A stretch of 64,000 nucleotides of DNA from Dactylellina haptotyla (Eukaryota > Ascomycota > Orbiliomycetes > Orbiliales > Orbiliaceae). The translations under genes were made by a program, and so were the position numbers. This document shows positions 22,946 to 33,998 of this stretch, piece after piece. Position 1 is the stretch's first letter, and each line of letters starts with the position of its first letter. Below the pieces are notes generated by a model. The model was not told the origin of the DNA, searched no databases, and was given only the letters and a program-made list of their open reading frames with translations. The DNA lies in the NCBI GenBank assembly GCA_031310005.1, contig CM062382.1, positions 1,736,001 through 1,800,000 of the forward strand. Reading direction: 5' to 3'.

Positions 22946-25585
22946 CTAGTAACTTCGGCCGAAGAGAGTGTACTCCTAAATTTCAAGAAACAGATTTCAG
23001 AGAATGTTCATAAGAAATTGCGTACGAAGATGGCTGCTTACCTTTGCATCCTTTTGGCAGGCGAGACACTTGGTTTGGCCTGGGATGAGGCCCGTGGGTT
23101 GATCAAATGGCCGGCACAAGCTTTTCGCCCCCATGCTTGGTGCCTTAGCATCTTCTGCTTCCCCAGAGTCCGTTCTTTTACTTCGCTCTTTGATATCGTC
23201 CTCACAGGCTTCCTCGAGACAAAAAGGCATCAGAACAAGTTTCTTCTGGTTCAAAGCTGGGACAAAATCGTCCCAGTTGTCGATTTTTTGGATATTGCTG
23301 TCGAAAGAATGTTTTGCTTTTTGATATAAATCGTTTTGGATGGTTTCGAGGAGTTTGTTAACAGACGGAACAAGGTTATTTAGCGATATAGGCGACTTCT
23401 CTCCAGAATCCCTCCTAGCACTCAAAACTTGTCCCTTCTTGGCATCCTGGGGGCCGTATTCCAAACGCAATGGAACGCCCTTCAGTTCCCAATCGTTGAA
23501 TTTATATCCGGGAGAGTAGCTGTCTCGAAGATCCGCCTTTACTCGGATCCCTGCCTCCGTCAATTGAGCCGCGAATTTTGTTATGTCCTTATATAGCGAA
23601 TCTTTGTTTGCATCAGATGTTTTTGTTGTAATGCCACAAGGGACAATTACAACCTGATGCCCCGCAACCCGGGGTGGCAAAACTAGACCTTTGTTATCAC
23701 CATGGATCATCACCATAACTCCAATCACTCTAGTAGAGAGACCCCATGAATTCTGCCAAACGAAGAGCTTCTCCTTTCCTTCTCCCTCCTTAGCAGATGG
23801 ATCCTCCACAGTAATACCGAACATTTTGCTAAAATTCTGACCAAGACAATGTGATGTAGCACCTTGAATACCACGTCCGGTAGCCGGAATATAACCTTCA
23901 CATGTTGTTGTGAAAAGGCCGCCAGCAAATCTTTCTTTGTCCGTCTTTTTGCCTTTTATTACAGGAACAGCAAGTAACTGTTCGTAAACACCAGCGTAAA
24001 ATTCAAGAATCTGTAGTACCTCGCTGTTCGCGTCCTCGAACGTCAGGTGGGCAGTGTGGCCTTCTTGCCATAAAAACTCTCTGGTTCGGAGGAATGGCTG
24101 GGGATGTTTGAACTCCCATCGAACGACAGAGTTCCACTGGTTTAGTCGAAGTGGCAGGTCTCTGTGTGAGCGTATCCACTTCGCATAATAAGGGTACATT
24201 ACGGTCTCGGAGGTTGGGCGAATGGCGATTGGCTCATCTAGGTCCGCACTCCCTCTGTGATAACCAACATATTATTAGTGTAAAGCCACTATATCAAACA
24301 TTACTATGTCTTTAATCAACTTACGCTTTTGTAACCCAAGCGACTTCCGGCGCAAATCCCTCTATATGGTCCTTTTCTCTTTCTAGAACTTTCGAAGACA
24401 CAAACATCGGGAAATAGCAATTCTCTACACCAATTTCTTTGATTCTGGCATCAAACCATTCTAGAGAACACCCGAATAAGTCGCGGAACAATTGAGTCAT
24501 AAAATCAAGGGGGGGAGGGAGACATCAATGACAAGCATGCTTACTCTGGATTTGTTCCCAAATTGTATATGACCAGGGCTAATAGAAAACCAACGGTGAG
24601 ATTATGATAGAATAGCACTTGAAACTTAACGCACCTTGAGGATATAGCACCCTGACACATCATAATAATCAAGCATATCTCCCTTGGTGAGAACTTGTTG
24701 ATACCAACCAGAAAAATCAATTTCTTTATGTACCGTAATACCGATTAAAGCCGCCCCTTCGATTTCTGCACTTGGCTTTTGTGCAGCAGGGGTCTTTTTC
24801 GCCTCTGGTTTCACGGCTCCAGCTGAACTAAGAAACAAATGTGTTAGACTAAACTAGCCAGTCAAAAGAGGTTGTGGGTCAAAATACCCTGAAGCATAAA
24901 CGTCGGAAGTAAAGTCGACTTCAATGACCTCTACGTTGGTTTTAAGAAGATAATCTTGGAGATCTTTCTGCGATATGAAAATCGTCTGGGCAGAGTCGTT
25001 GGGGTGTACACCTAGTTTGCCATGATAGTCCAAAAGTGATTTATCCAAAACTACTTTGAGCGCTGAGGAGTTTTCACTAGTGATTGAGAATGGTGAGACT
25101 TTATCGGATTAGTGTCCGAGCTGGAGGTAAATAGGGCGGCCGAGAGCAAGACAATATCAACAGAAGAGCGTTCAAGCATACCATCAGCCGTTGAAACGGA
25201 TAGAGCGCTTTTGACGGCATCTTCATTAGCGAGCCTGGCTTCTTTGACATTAACCGCCTTGCAGACCGTAGCGGAGCTTGTTTGGGAATCTTCGAGGGCA
25301 ATCAGGGCGACGAGAGGTGCGGTCTCAGACTTGGGTGCCTCTGGAATATGTTCGTTATTATTAGCTTGAAACGCGTACAAATCGGTCATATTAACAAATC
25401 GGGCAGTAATATCACTTACTGGGCTTGAATACCATCGTCTTCACTAGTTTGTACTTGAAATCCGGCTTGAAGTCGATGCCATTTAACTGCTCGTGCCATT
25501 CTACCATGTTTTTACAGACGCCATGAGAGAGCTTCAAGGGCTCGATTGAGAGCCCTTTGAGCTCAGACTCTACGCCCGAAGCCAT
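22946..25585 (-). CDS. Prolyl-tRNA synthetase, cytosolic eukaryotic type with N-terminal editing-like domain
   Basis: Charges tRNA-Pro in the cytosol. Eight exons (25585-25420, 25364-25182, 25098-24888, 24827-24635, 24578-24545, 24460-24325, 24254-23042, 22975-22946) give 721 residues. The N-terminal roughly 170 residues are a YbaK/ProX-like domain ([20 protein letters not shown]), as in other fungal enzymes. The class II core follows: [39 protein letters not shown], motif 2 in [20 protein letters not shown], then the anticodon-binding domain and the zinc-type C-terminal region. The last exon encodes only EYTLFGRSY, the universal C-terminus of eukaryotic ProRS. One intron (24255-24324) falls inside the catalytic core. 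The 3' end is convergent with TYW4 (about 180 bp between stops). Confidence 0.96.
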
Positions 25586-26023
25586 TGGATATTGTCAATT
25601 GTACTGTTGTTCGATTTTGAAAGAGAAGGGGCGAGAGAAAGAGAGAGCGTGTTCAGATATATATATCGTTGACGCGGAGTAAGTGGAAGCGACGACTAGG
25701 CAGTAGGGAATCGTGTGCGCAATTGCAGACGTGGTGGGGTCCGTGAGTGAGTGAGGGGCAGGCAGGGTGGGGTAGCCTTGTGTTGCTTGACCGTAAAAAA
25801 AAAAATAAAAAAAAATAAAAGGTGTGGAATGAGATGGAAGGAAGCTCGGCTTGATAAATGCACCTGGCGTGTAACCAACCACTATCATCATTACAGAACT
25901 TCAAACTCGACGTTCCCATCTCTCCAAGTTCCAATCTATTCGTTCCAAAACTCTCGATAAATACCATAGGAGATTCTGAGAACCTAGTCCGTTACCAAAA
26001 GTTCATACGATACGCTTAACCAC
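25586..26023. other. Divergent promoter region ProRS / CCT1
   Basis: 438 bp between two start codons. A GA-rich tract lies just upstream of the ProRS start and an A-rich tract at 25795-25820. Open frames here are low-complexity and not called. Confidence 0.55.
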
Positions 26024-28128
26024 ATGACTACGATATTCCAACAGCCACGGAACGCGGGAACGCTGTGTAAGAATCGAGATACTTCCTCGGAGAGGCGAAA
26101 CCGCTTATTTCATTGTATTTAGATACGCTCTGCTAACATTTCATCTTCTTTGGGGTTTAGTCCTTGGCGGGAGCAAAGTGAGCGGCTCGGATATCCGAGA
26201 TCAGTGCGGTAACCTTCAGCTCTTCGTCCCATTCCGCGTTAACGTTCACCTTCTTTTCTAACCCATATTCGTCTTCAAACTAGTTCTTGCAACCCAAGCA
26301 ATCGCGAATGTCGTCAAGAGTTCCTTTGGTCCTTCCGGGCTGGATAAGATGATGGTGGATGACATAGGGGTACAAGGAACTACTTTCCCCAGGTTCTAAG
26401 GAAGATCCTAATCAACTTCTGAAATGCTTAGGAAGTTACGGTCACCAATGATGGAGCCACGATACTTAGTCTCCTCGATGTAGAGCATCCAGCTGGGAAA
26501 ATTCTTGTGGAATTAGCCCAGCAGCAGGACAAAGAGGTAAAATACTCTTTTTTTTATATTTTTTTAAAAAATTTTATTTTTATTTTTAAATTTTTAAATT
26601 TTTAAATTTTTAAATTTTTGGGGGGGGGCTCCTCGCATATCATTCCTTTTCTTACTGGTGGAACTACAGGTCGGAGACGGAACCACTTCCGTCGTAATTA
26701 TCGCTTCGGAGCTACTTCGACGTGCTAATGAGTTAGTAAAAAACCGAATCCACCCAACCACGATAATCACCGGATATCGCCTCGCTCTTCGAGAAGCTGT
26801 CAAGTACATATCGGAAGTGATGTCAACCAAGGTGGACAACCTAGGGAGAGACTCTCTCATCAATATTGCCAAAACTTCCATGTCTTCCAAGATTATTGGA
26901 TCTGATTCCACATTCTTCTCAGAAATGGTTGTAGATGCAATGCTTTCCGTCAAATCGGTCAACCAGAAGCAGGAAGCAAAATACCCAGTCAAGGCTGTTA
27001 ATATCCTTAAGGCTCACGGGAAAAGTGCCCTTGAAAGCATCTTAGTAAACGGATACGCCCTTAACTGTACAGTTGCGTCTCAGGCGATGGAAAAAAGAAT
27101 TACAAATGCCAGGATCGCTTGTCTCGATATGAATTTACAAAAAACAAGAATGGCGTTGGGTGTTCACATTACTATCGATGACCCTGAACAGTTGGAGGCA
27201 ATACGCCAACGAGAAGCGGGAATAGTTCTGGAGAAAATTAAAAAAATACTTGATGCCGGAGCCAACGTAGTTTTAACGACCAAAGGCATTGACGATCTCT
27301 GTTTGAAGACATTTGTTGAAGCAAAGGCTATCGCAGTTCGCAGATGTAAGAAGGAGGACCTCCGGAGGATTGCAAAGGCCACTGGCGCTACATTGGTTTC
27401 AACATTATCTAATCTGGATGGAGATGAGGTCTTTGAAACTTCGAGTCTGGGGTATGCGGAAGAAGTTGTACAAGAACGAATATCGGATGACGAATGCATT
27501 CTCATCAAAGGCACCAAGGCTTTCAGCTCCGCGTCCATCATTCTCCGTGGTCCAAATGACTATCAGTTGGATGAAATGGAGCGGTCTGTACATGATTCGC
27601 TATGCGCTGTCAAAAGAACATTGGAAAGCGGTTCTGTCGTACCTGGGGGTGGCGCTGTGGAAACCGCTTTAAGCATATACTTGGAAAATTTCGCTACGAC
27701 AGTGGTAAGGCACAGTCAACTTCTTTTTTCCGGGATACTGCCTAGCTAAACAATTATACTTCTAGGGATCGCGAGAACAACTCGCCATTGCAGAGTTTGC
27801 GTCGTCTCTCCTCATAATCCCTAAAACCCTTGCTGTCAATGCCGCAAAGGACTCTTCAGAATTAGTTGCAAAGTTGCGACACCGGCATGCTGCGAGCCAA
27901 TCTGCTGCTGAAACTGAGTCAAAAATAAAGGCATACAAAAATTACGGATTGGATTTAACAAACGGCAAGTTAGTTGACGAGCTTAAAACCGGTGTCTTGG
28001 AGCCAAGTATGAGCAAGATCAAGCAACTCAAGTCAGCAGTTGAAGCCTGCATCGCTATCATGCGGATTGATACAATGATAAAATTAGATCCTGAGCAGAG
28101 GCAGGGCGGCGATGATCATGGTCATTGA
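26024..28128 (+). CDS. CCT1: T-complex protein 1 subunit alpha (CCT1)
   Basis: Subunit of the cytosolic chaperonin TRiC/CCT that folds actin and tubulin. Six exons (26024-26066, 26161-26208, 26284-26369, 26432-26536, 26670-27704, 27766-28128) give 559 residues, the normal length. The first four exons are too short to stand out but reconstruct the expected N-terminus: [18 protein letters not shown], then [19 protein letters not shown], then [19 protein letters not shown]. Exon 5 opens with the ATP-binding [16 protein letters not shown] and ends after [12 protein letters not shown]. Two in-frame stops before exon 4 lie in a 62-bp intron, so this is not a pseudogene. Intron 4 is unusually AT-rich and ends with a run of ten G before its acceptor side. 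Confidence 0.96.
26538..26629. repeat. AT-rich tract with repeated TTTTTAAA units and a G run, inside CCT1 intron 4
   Basis: Nearly pure A/T for about 80 bp, including four or so copies of a palindromic TTTTTAAA-like octamer (26583-26619), followed directly by about ten G. It makes up most of the 133-bp intron. Confidence 0.85.
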
Positions 28129-28567
28129 AGTCGGGGCGAGATGTTGGGAAGGGAACTTGGCAGCAGGAGACATCCTGAAGGAGTTGCATTGCAAAATATC
28201 TGCAATTTAGCTAATGATATCTTTTATCAGTGGATACTCAAAAAGTTTGCGATTTGTCTAGTAGTATACCACGCAAATTTTATATCTTCACTGAAGAACC
28301 CTGTTTAGTTTGAATAGACGGCATATTACCAGCTATCACATTTACGCTAGGACATAAATGCTCATATGCACACACTCTCTTTCGATTAGGCGGATCAAAA
28401 TTAGACCAGAATAATAACATAATCGTCCCGGTAAATATTAGGTGCAAATACAAGTTTTCGAATCTCGCCATATCGAAGGGATATTAGATATATGAAGAGA
28501 GCGGTGGTGTTGCAGTCTACTATAAAATGCTAAAAACCAATTTCAACCTGACTAACTACTCTGATGT
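28129..28567. other. Convergent 3' region CCT1 / V-ATPase c''
   Basis: About 440 bp between stop codons. A 63-codon minus frame at 28280-28471 shows no family features. Nothing else seen. Confidence 0.5.
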
Positions 28568-29506
28568 CTACTTTTGGAACTCGTTTGCCTTCCCAGCTAC
28601 TAACAAGCCAACTATCAGCCCAAATAGCCCCAAAACACCACCAAATATTTCTACGACAAGTATTTTGACAAACCTAGATCGGTTGTAAGTATGGCTCCGG
28701 AAAATATTAGGCAAAGGAAACTGCAATAGTGGGGGACGTACAGTGTCGGATCGGCGGCATCAGCTAGAGCTGCGGTACTTCCAGTAATCCCAACTGCAAC
28801 TCCACAAATCAAATTGCAAAACCCAACCGTAACTCCACCCCAGAATAAAGCATACCCGGTATAAAAATTTTCTGGCGTGTAAAGATACTCTGGGGACACA
28901 TTTGCGATCTTCGAACTAAAGACAATACCTAGTCATAATCAGAAAGGTTGAAACATTAACGGTTTCCATATCTTCTAATTGATACGTACTCATTATAACA
29001 CCATAAATAGCCACAACCTCGCAGAATATAATCGAGATTAGGTTTTTAGTTCGGATTCTTGGGGTTCTGACACCACCCCCGAGAATGCTTGAGCCAGTGA
29101 TGAATATCCCCCTGTATTAATTTATCGAATTAGAAATCTCTGGTCCACGTTCAACGTAGAATATACAGGGACGAACCAGGCTGCACCAACAACACTTAAT
29201 CCGATACACAAGCCGATGCCTGCCGATGCCCAGCTGTAAGGGGAGGTCTCCTCGAGGAATTTTCCTACCTAAATTTGATGTTAGATACTGACTGATCCTA
29301 AGATCGGATTGACACGGACTGGGGACTAACGTTAAAATACTCTCCATCTCCGGTAAATAGGATGTCTGGAATAGAGTAATTAGATTATGAGCCGTTCCGT
29401 TTATCTGTAGTGGGTTCTCTTAAGCGGGGACCGCCAGTCTTGACTTACAAGAGCCAATTACAATGGCGGCTAACGCGGTATATCCGTAGTTGTAGCTGGT
29501 GATCAT
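28568..29506 (-). CDS. VMA16: V-type proton ATPase proteolipid subunit c''
   Basis: Proteolipid of the membrane ring of the vacuolar proton pump. Six small exons (29506-29449, 29365-29331, 29268-29177, 29111-28990, 28928-28742, 28673-28568) give 199 residues, nearly all hydrophobic. Family-typical stretches in order: an N-terminal membrane segment ([10 protein letters not shown]), [37 protein letters not shown], the essential proton-carrying Glu in [37 protein letters not shown], and the C-terminal helix ending in [14 protein letters not shown]. All intron phases close. The first exon is the weakest, as it relies on a short N-terminal match. It is divergent from the Oar1-like gene. Confidence 0.93.
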
Positions 29507-29885
29507 TATGTCAGGAAAACGGCGTGGAGGGTGATGGCGGGTGGCGGGTGTCCCCTATGCTATCTGGAATCGGGTGAAGGGCGGGAAGTGTTCTCCGGCC
29601 CCGTGGGTACTTCCGATGAGAGTTCGTAGAAATCTTGCGGCAAAGGAAATATATCGGACTTCTCTCGAGGGTGGTGTTGATGGGGGTGATGGCAGTGCCG
29701 TGAGAAAGGAAAGGTGTAGTTGATTCGAGTTCGCGACCAAGACGGATGTTGTTTGATTCTATGACGCGCACCACCAAAGCCAAGCATGTCTGTTCTCCAT
29801 CGGTGCACATTTAATGTCCACCCCAACACATCTCTTTCCTTTTTCCTTTCCTTTTTCCTTCTCCACCTTGAATCAATCCTTCCGC
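29507..29885. other. Divergent promoter region VMA16 / OAR1-like
   Basis: About 380 bp. Pyrimidine-rich tracts (29825-29870) sit just upstream of the OAR1-like start at 29886. An in-frame upstream ATG at 29814 could extend that protein by 24 hydrophobic, Phe/Ser-rich residues. Confidence 0.5.
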
Positions 29886-31044
29886 ATGCTCGATCTTGCT
29901 GGCCGCTGCTGTCTAATCACCGGCGGCTCGAAGGGGATAGGGTTTGCCATTGCCGCGAGATTCGCCCGAGCCGGGGCGACATGCACTCTCGTGGCCAGGA
30001 ACGAGGGACCACTTCGTGATGCTGTCGCTGCACTTCGTACATCTCCTCAGCAGCAAGCCCACGACTTTGTAGCTGGTGATGTTGGCGACCTGGACTTCTG
30101 GAGGCGTGCTGTTAAACAAAAGGCAGGTGGAACTGTTGCTTTCCTTCGCCATTATAGGGCGGGCGATTTCAAATGGCACTGGTGTTAACAACCTTAAACC
30201 TAGCCCGGGATTCACATCTTGGTTAACGCTGCAGGTGCGCACGTTTGCATACAAACAATAGTCCCACCCATCCTTCCGCGCTTCTAGGTTTGAAGTTTAA
30301 GTTTGCCCTCTGACACGCATGCTATATAGGGCAAGCCCAAAATTCCCTTCTTCTGAGCATGTCTCCAGATAGCATTGACCACCTCGTCAAAGTGAATCTT
30401 CTAGGTGCAATATATGGAACGAAGTTTTATCTTAAAGAAATGATACGTGCTAAAGAAGGTGGGACCATCGAAGTTCCTTCGCCCATGTTACATTTAGTCC
30501 AGATCATCTAACGCGAATAATTCCATCTCGTGGGATACTCGGGTTCATAGGGTGTATTATAAACATATCATCTGTGCTGGCAACCACAGGGGGGGCTGGT
30601 TCCGCCATCTACGCGGCTAGTAAAGCCGGTCTAAACGGTTTGAATCCTGCCTTGTAGGTACGAGTTGAAAGCAAAAGTCGCAAACTAATCGCTAGCCCCC
30701 AAACACCTGTCATTAGGATTTATGAAATCAATGGTTGATGAAGTATCACGTTTTAACATTCGCACTAACAACATCCTGCCTGGATATATTGAAACCGATA
30801 TGACCGCTGGTAGGTGGTTTCCCTTTCGCAATTTTCAACTCGGATTCCATACCATTCTAATAAACACTATGTTGGGAACAAAAAAGGTATGGATCCTGAA
30901 TTAAAAAACAAAATATTATCGAAAACACCATTGGAGAGATTTGGGACCACCGATGAAGTTGCAGCTGCGGCTCACTATTTAGCAATAAACAAATTTGTTA
31001 ATGGAACCAATTTGGTCGTTGACGGAGGTTACATGGGTCGTTGA
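29886..31044 (+). CDS. OAR1: 3-oxoacyl-[acyl-carrier-protein] reductase-like SDR (Oar1/FabG type)
   Basis: NADPH-dependent short-chain dehydrogenase, most similar in layout to the mitochondrial fatty-acid synthesis reductase Oar1. Exons: 29886 to about 30134, 30204-30234, 30330-30458, 30551-30637, 30717-30809, 30887-31044, giving about 248 residues. Cofactor motif CLITGGSKGIGFAIAARFA, then IHILVNAAG, the catalytic Ser-Tyr-Lys in NISSVLATTGGAGSAIYAAS followed by KAGLNG, and the C-terminal FVNGTNLVVDGGYMGR. The end of exon 1 is uncertain: the in-phase donor there is a weak GTTGCT, while the neighbouring GTGGAA would break the frame. A start at 29814 might add a targeting leader, which would fit a mitochondrial location. 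Substrate is inferred; another SDR role cannot be excluded. Confidence 0.83.
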
Positions 31045-31215
31045 AAAACTCTGGTATGTTAACGACGTATCCTCAATGTTGATCATTTGTGTAAAACAGC
31101 GATGATACCAAATTCACTATGATTCTCACCATCTTCAAATTGTTTCCTTCTGGTTGGAATATTATTGACAAACAGAAAACAAAATTAGATAACTGCGATC
31201 GTGCGAGAAGCAAAC

Positions 31216-33533
31216 TTAGTCAATCTCAATGTAGCCATCATCAATCACAATAACCTCTGCAATAGATTTCATCTTTTTGTTTGTTTCTCTCTCTGGGGCA
31301 TTCGGTTCGAGAGCATCGTCTGCCTTGCGTTTCCTGGATTGTTCACCTTCTTTGCTAGTATGAGCATCGGTCCCACTAAGAACCAATGACTCTAAAGATG
31401 GAGGCTGAGCTTGTCTCAGAGGTATATCTAATTTATTCGGGGTATAAAATGCCACGTCCGAGTCTTTCTGTGGTCTGGAAGCTTGTTAAAAACTCATGCT
31501 CTAAGAATTAACTGACGACGGGTAAACTTAGTAACAATATACTTACTGGTGTCTTATCTGGAGAATCAGGTTGATTTTTCGTGTTTTGTCGTCATCGGAT
31601 TCATCTATGACCGTCAAAAACGAACCATCCTTGACGCCTAGCTGAGATAAAGAGCTTTCCATATTGTCCTCGTAGTCTTCATCATAAATAAGTTTTTCAT
31701 GAATTAGACTTATTGACTGATTGTACTGGAATACATCTTGTAGAACCTTATTGATCAAATCGCCTAACCTAGTCTTGTCGACATCACATTCGAAATCAGC
31801 CCTTGCCACCCCGCAAACCTGACATGAGTGATTTGGTGGCCGTAATGGCTCCGTAGTAAGGCCTCTATCCGCTGACATAGACAGAAAAACCATCTTAGAA
31901 TCCCTAATTTGTTTTTTTAGGACTTTAAACGCTTGCATGACACAGAGCCCTGCCGTTATTGCATTTGTCGTGGCAATCGCAGGGATAATATTTCCAGCCA
32001 TTTCTTCAAATTGTTAGTCTGAGCCCAGGTGAGTTTCAAAGCGAACACAAAAATACTCACGTTTTATGTCAAACTTTGACTGCGTGCTGATACCAAATAC
32101 AATGGACCGAATGTTAGAACTAGCAGCAACAAAGTCTAGGGTATCATCATCATCTTTGTCAAACGAAAGTAAGTTGCTTTTGTCGGAGCCTTTTAACTGG
32201 AGAACTCGTTTGCTCAAGCGATCTAAGCTATCAGCAAATACTAAAAAGTTCTCTTTAAGAGTCCATATTTTCTGGTCGTTGTCTGGGATGGTTACAGCAT
32301 CTCCATTGGTACCAGAACCAAGAGACTGAAAGGAGAGTGGATTGGGCGCCGTGCGAGTCTTCCACATGTCTTTCATCTCAGCGAGTCTAACAATATCTTT
32401 GTTAAATACTTTTTCAAAGACGTTTGACGCGAATTCCGGCTGACCGAGTGTTTCTCGAATTCTCTTAAGTGCTTCGGCTTCTTGTCTTAAGTTTTTGATC
32501 TCTTGCGCTAATAAAGTGGTCGTTGGTTAATATCAGATAAGAGATATATTTGTTGGTTAGAACAAATACCATTTTCTGCGTCTTCACTGTGATCGAACTC
32601 TGGGGCATCGTCCTCTGATGTTCCAAATAATTCACTAAGACTCGTTAGTCTCCGCAATAAGGTCGATTTCGGTTGAATACGGCAGGCCCTTACTTGAACA
32701 GGTAGCTCTTGGCCCAAACAATACAATGAATCGGCTGACTAGGCGTAGAGCGAATGGTGCAAACGGGAAAACTCTTGGGTACTGGCTTCGTGGTGCAATC
32801 ATAGCACTCTGTAATCCCCTGAAAATGGAATACTTTTAGTTTTAGGTATGCCAGGATGAAAGAGAGAGAAGGGAGAAGATACCCTCGCGATGACCTGTAC
32901 CTGGCCATTAAACCCAGTGGTCCCACTTTCTACCAATGGGATGTCTGCCGCAAGGCACATCTTGTTGACGTGCCTTCTCGCGTCCAGATTGTCCAGTGCA
33001 TTGAAAACTAACGAAAATGTTTTAAACCATTCCACGTTAAACGTCGGCTCCTTGATATTCGCGTGATATGCGGTAAGCTTGACATTTGGGTTAAATTTCG
33101 AGGCTGTTTCTTTTGCAACCTAGAGAGAAGACACCGACGATTTTGTATTTAGCTTCGGTGGTTACATCCACGACGATATCGAAAGCGCAACGTACAAGCG
33201 CTTTCGACTTTTTTATGTGTTGTCTCTGGAAGAGGAATTGCCGGTTGAGGTTGCTTAGATCAATGGTATCGAGATCTACGATGTGGATCTCGCCAAAGCC
33301 TGTTAGAACGAGATTCTTGAGCAGCTCACACCCAATGCCTCCTGCTCCAACCATGAGAATCTTCGACTATCAGCGGTAAATGATGGTATTTAGTTGAAAG
33401 GTTACAAAATCCCTTTTTGCACAAAAGAGAATGGAAAAGGGGGGTTCGCGTGGCTGACCTGCTTTATTTGTCGGTGTAATGGCCCCAGTGAGCGTTGGAC
33501 GGATCCATCGCGTTCAGCGAGACTCTTCGCCAT
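31216..33533 (-). CDS. UBA2: SUMO-activating enzyme subunit Uba2 (E1 catalytic subunit)
   Basis: With Aos1 it activates SUMO, adenylating it and forming a thioester before transfer to Ubc9; nuclear. Eight exons (33533-33459, 33366-33196, 33119-32883, 32818-32694, 32634-32570, 32507-32061, 32003-31547, 31474-31216) give 611 residues. Visible: the nucleotide-binding loop [37 protein letters not shown], the zinc cysteine pair ITECYDC, the catalytic cysteine (about C181) in [20 protein letters not shown], the second zinc pair in HSCQVCG, the ubiquitin-fold segment, and a basic C-terminal tail ([16 protein letters not shown]), likely a nuclear signal. Head-to-head with ALG3. Confidence 0.96.
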
Positions 33534-33998
33534 AGCTGCACGATTGATCGAATGACTAAAGAATGGAACGAATGCGATGCACCCAGTAGGCGGTGCAATT
33601 GTATATTTCTGGCAGCTAGTAGAGAGGTTTCTTCTTTTCTGATTGTATCAACATTAAAACCAATTATAATTATTGTAATGATGGTTATAATAAGGAATGC
33701 TTGCTATACTTCTGATGACTATTGTTTGTCTAGAGGTTGCAATTTTCAAGATGATGAGGTTGAAAGAAAGGAAGACCAGGCTGAGTCTTCGCTGGCCCCT
33801 GTTGGACTTTTAAGCCGTTGGTGTTGTCAACTGCAACTCGTCCTAAAGCCTGGTGCTGACATGCTACAAGAAAATACTTGAAATCACAATTCTCTCTCGA
33901 TTATCACGCGATCGGCCTCGAAACCTCCTTTATTGAAGCTTCTGTGGGGCAGCTTGCCCTTCTTGAAACACTTCCCTTGCTACAGACTAACGGTGACA
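33534..33998. other. Divergent promoter region UBA2 / ALG3
   Basis: 465 bp between start codons. A 128-codon plus-strand frame (33495-33881) runs across it and overlaps UBA2 exon 1 antisense; it has no recognisable domain and is not called. Confidence 0.5.

Noticed and set aside
26400-26432. In-frame stop codons before CCT1 exon 4, suggesting a pseudogene
   Set aside because: They lie in a GT-AG intron (26370-26431); removing it restores the conserved chaperonin sequence.
33495-33881. 128-codon plus-strand open frame in the UBA2/ALG3 spacer
   Set aside because: Antisense to UBA2 exon 1 at its start, no domain, no family resemblance.
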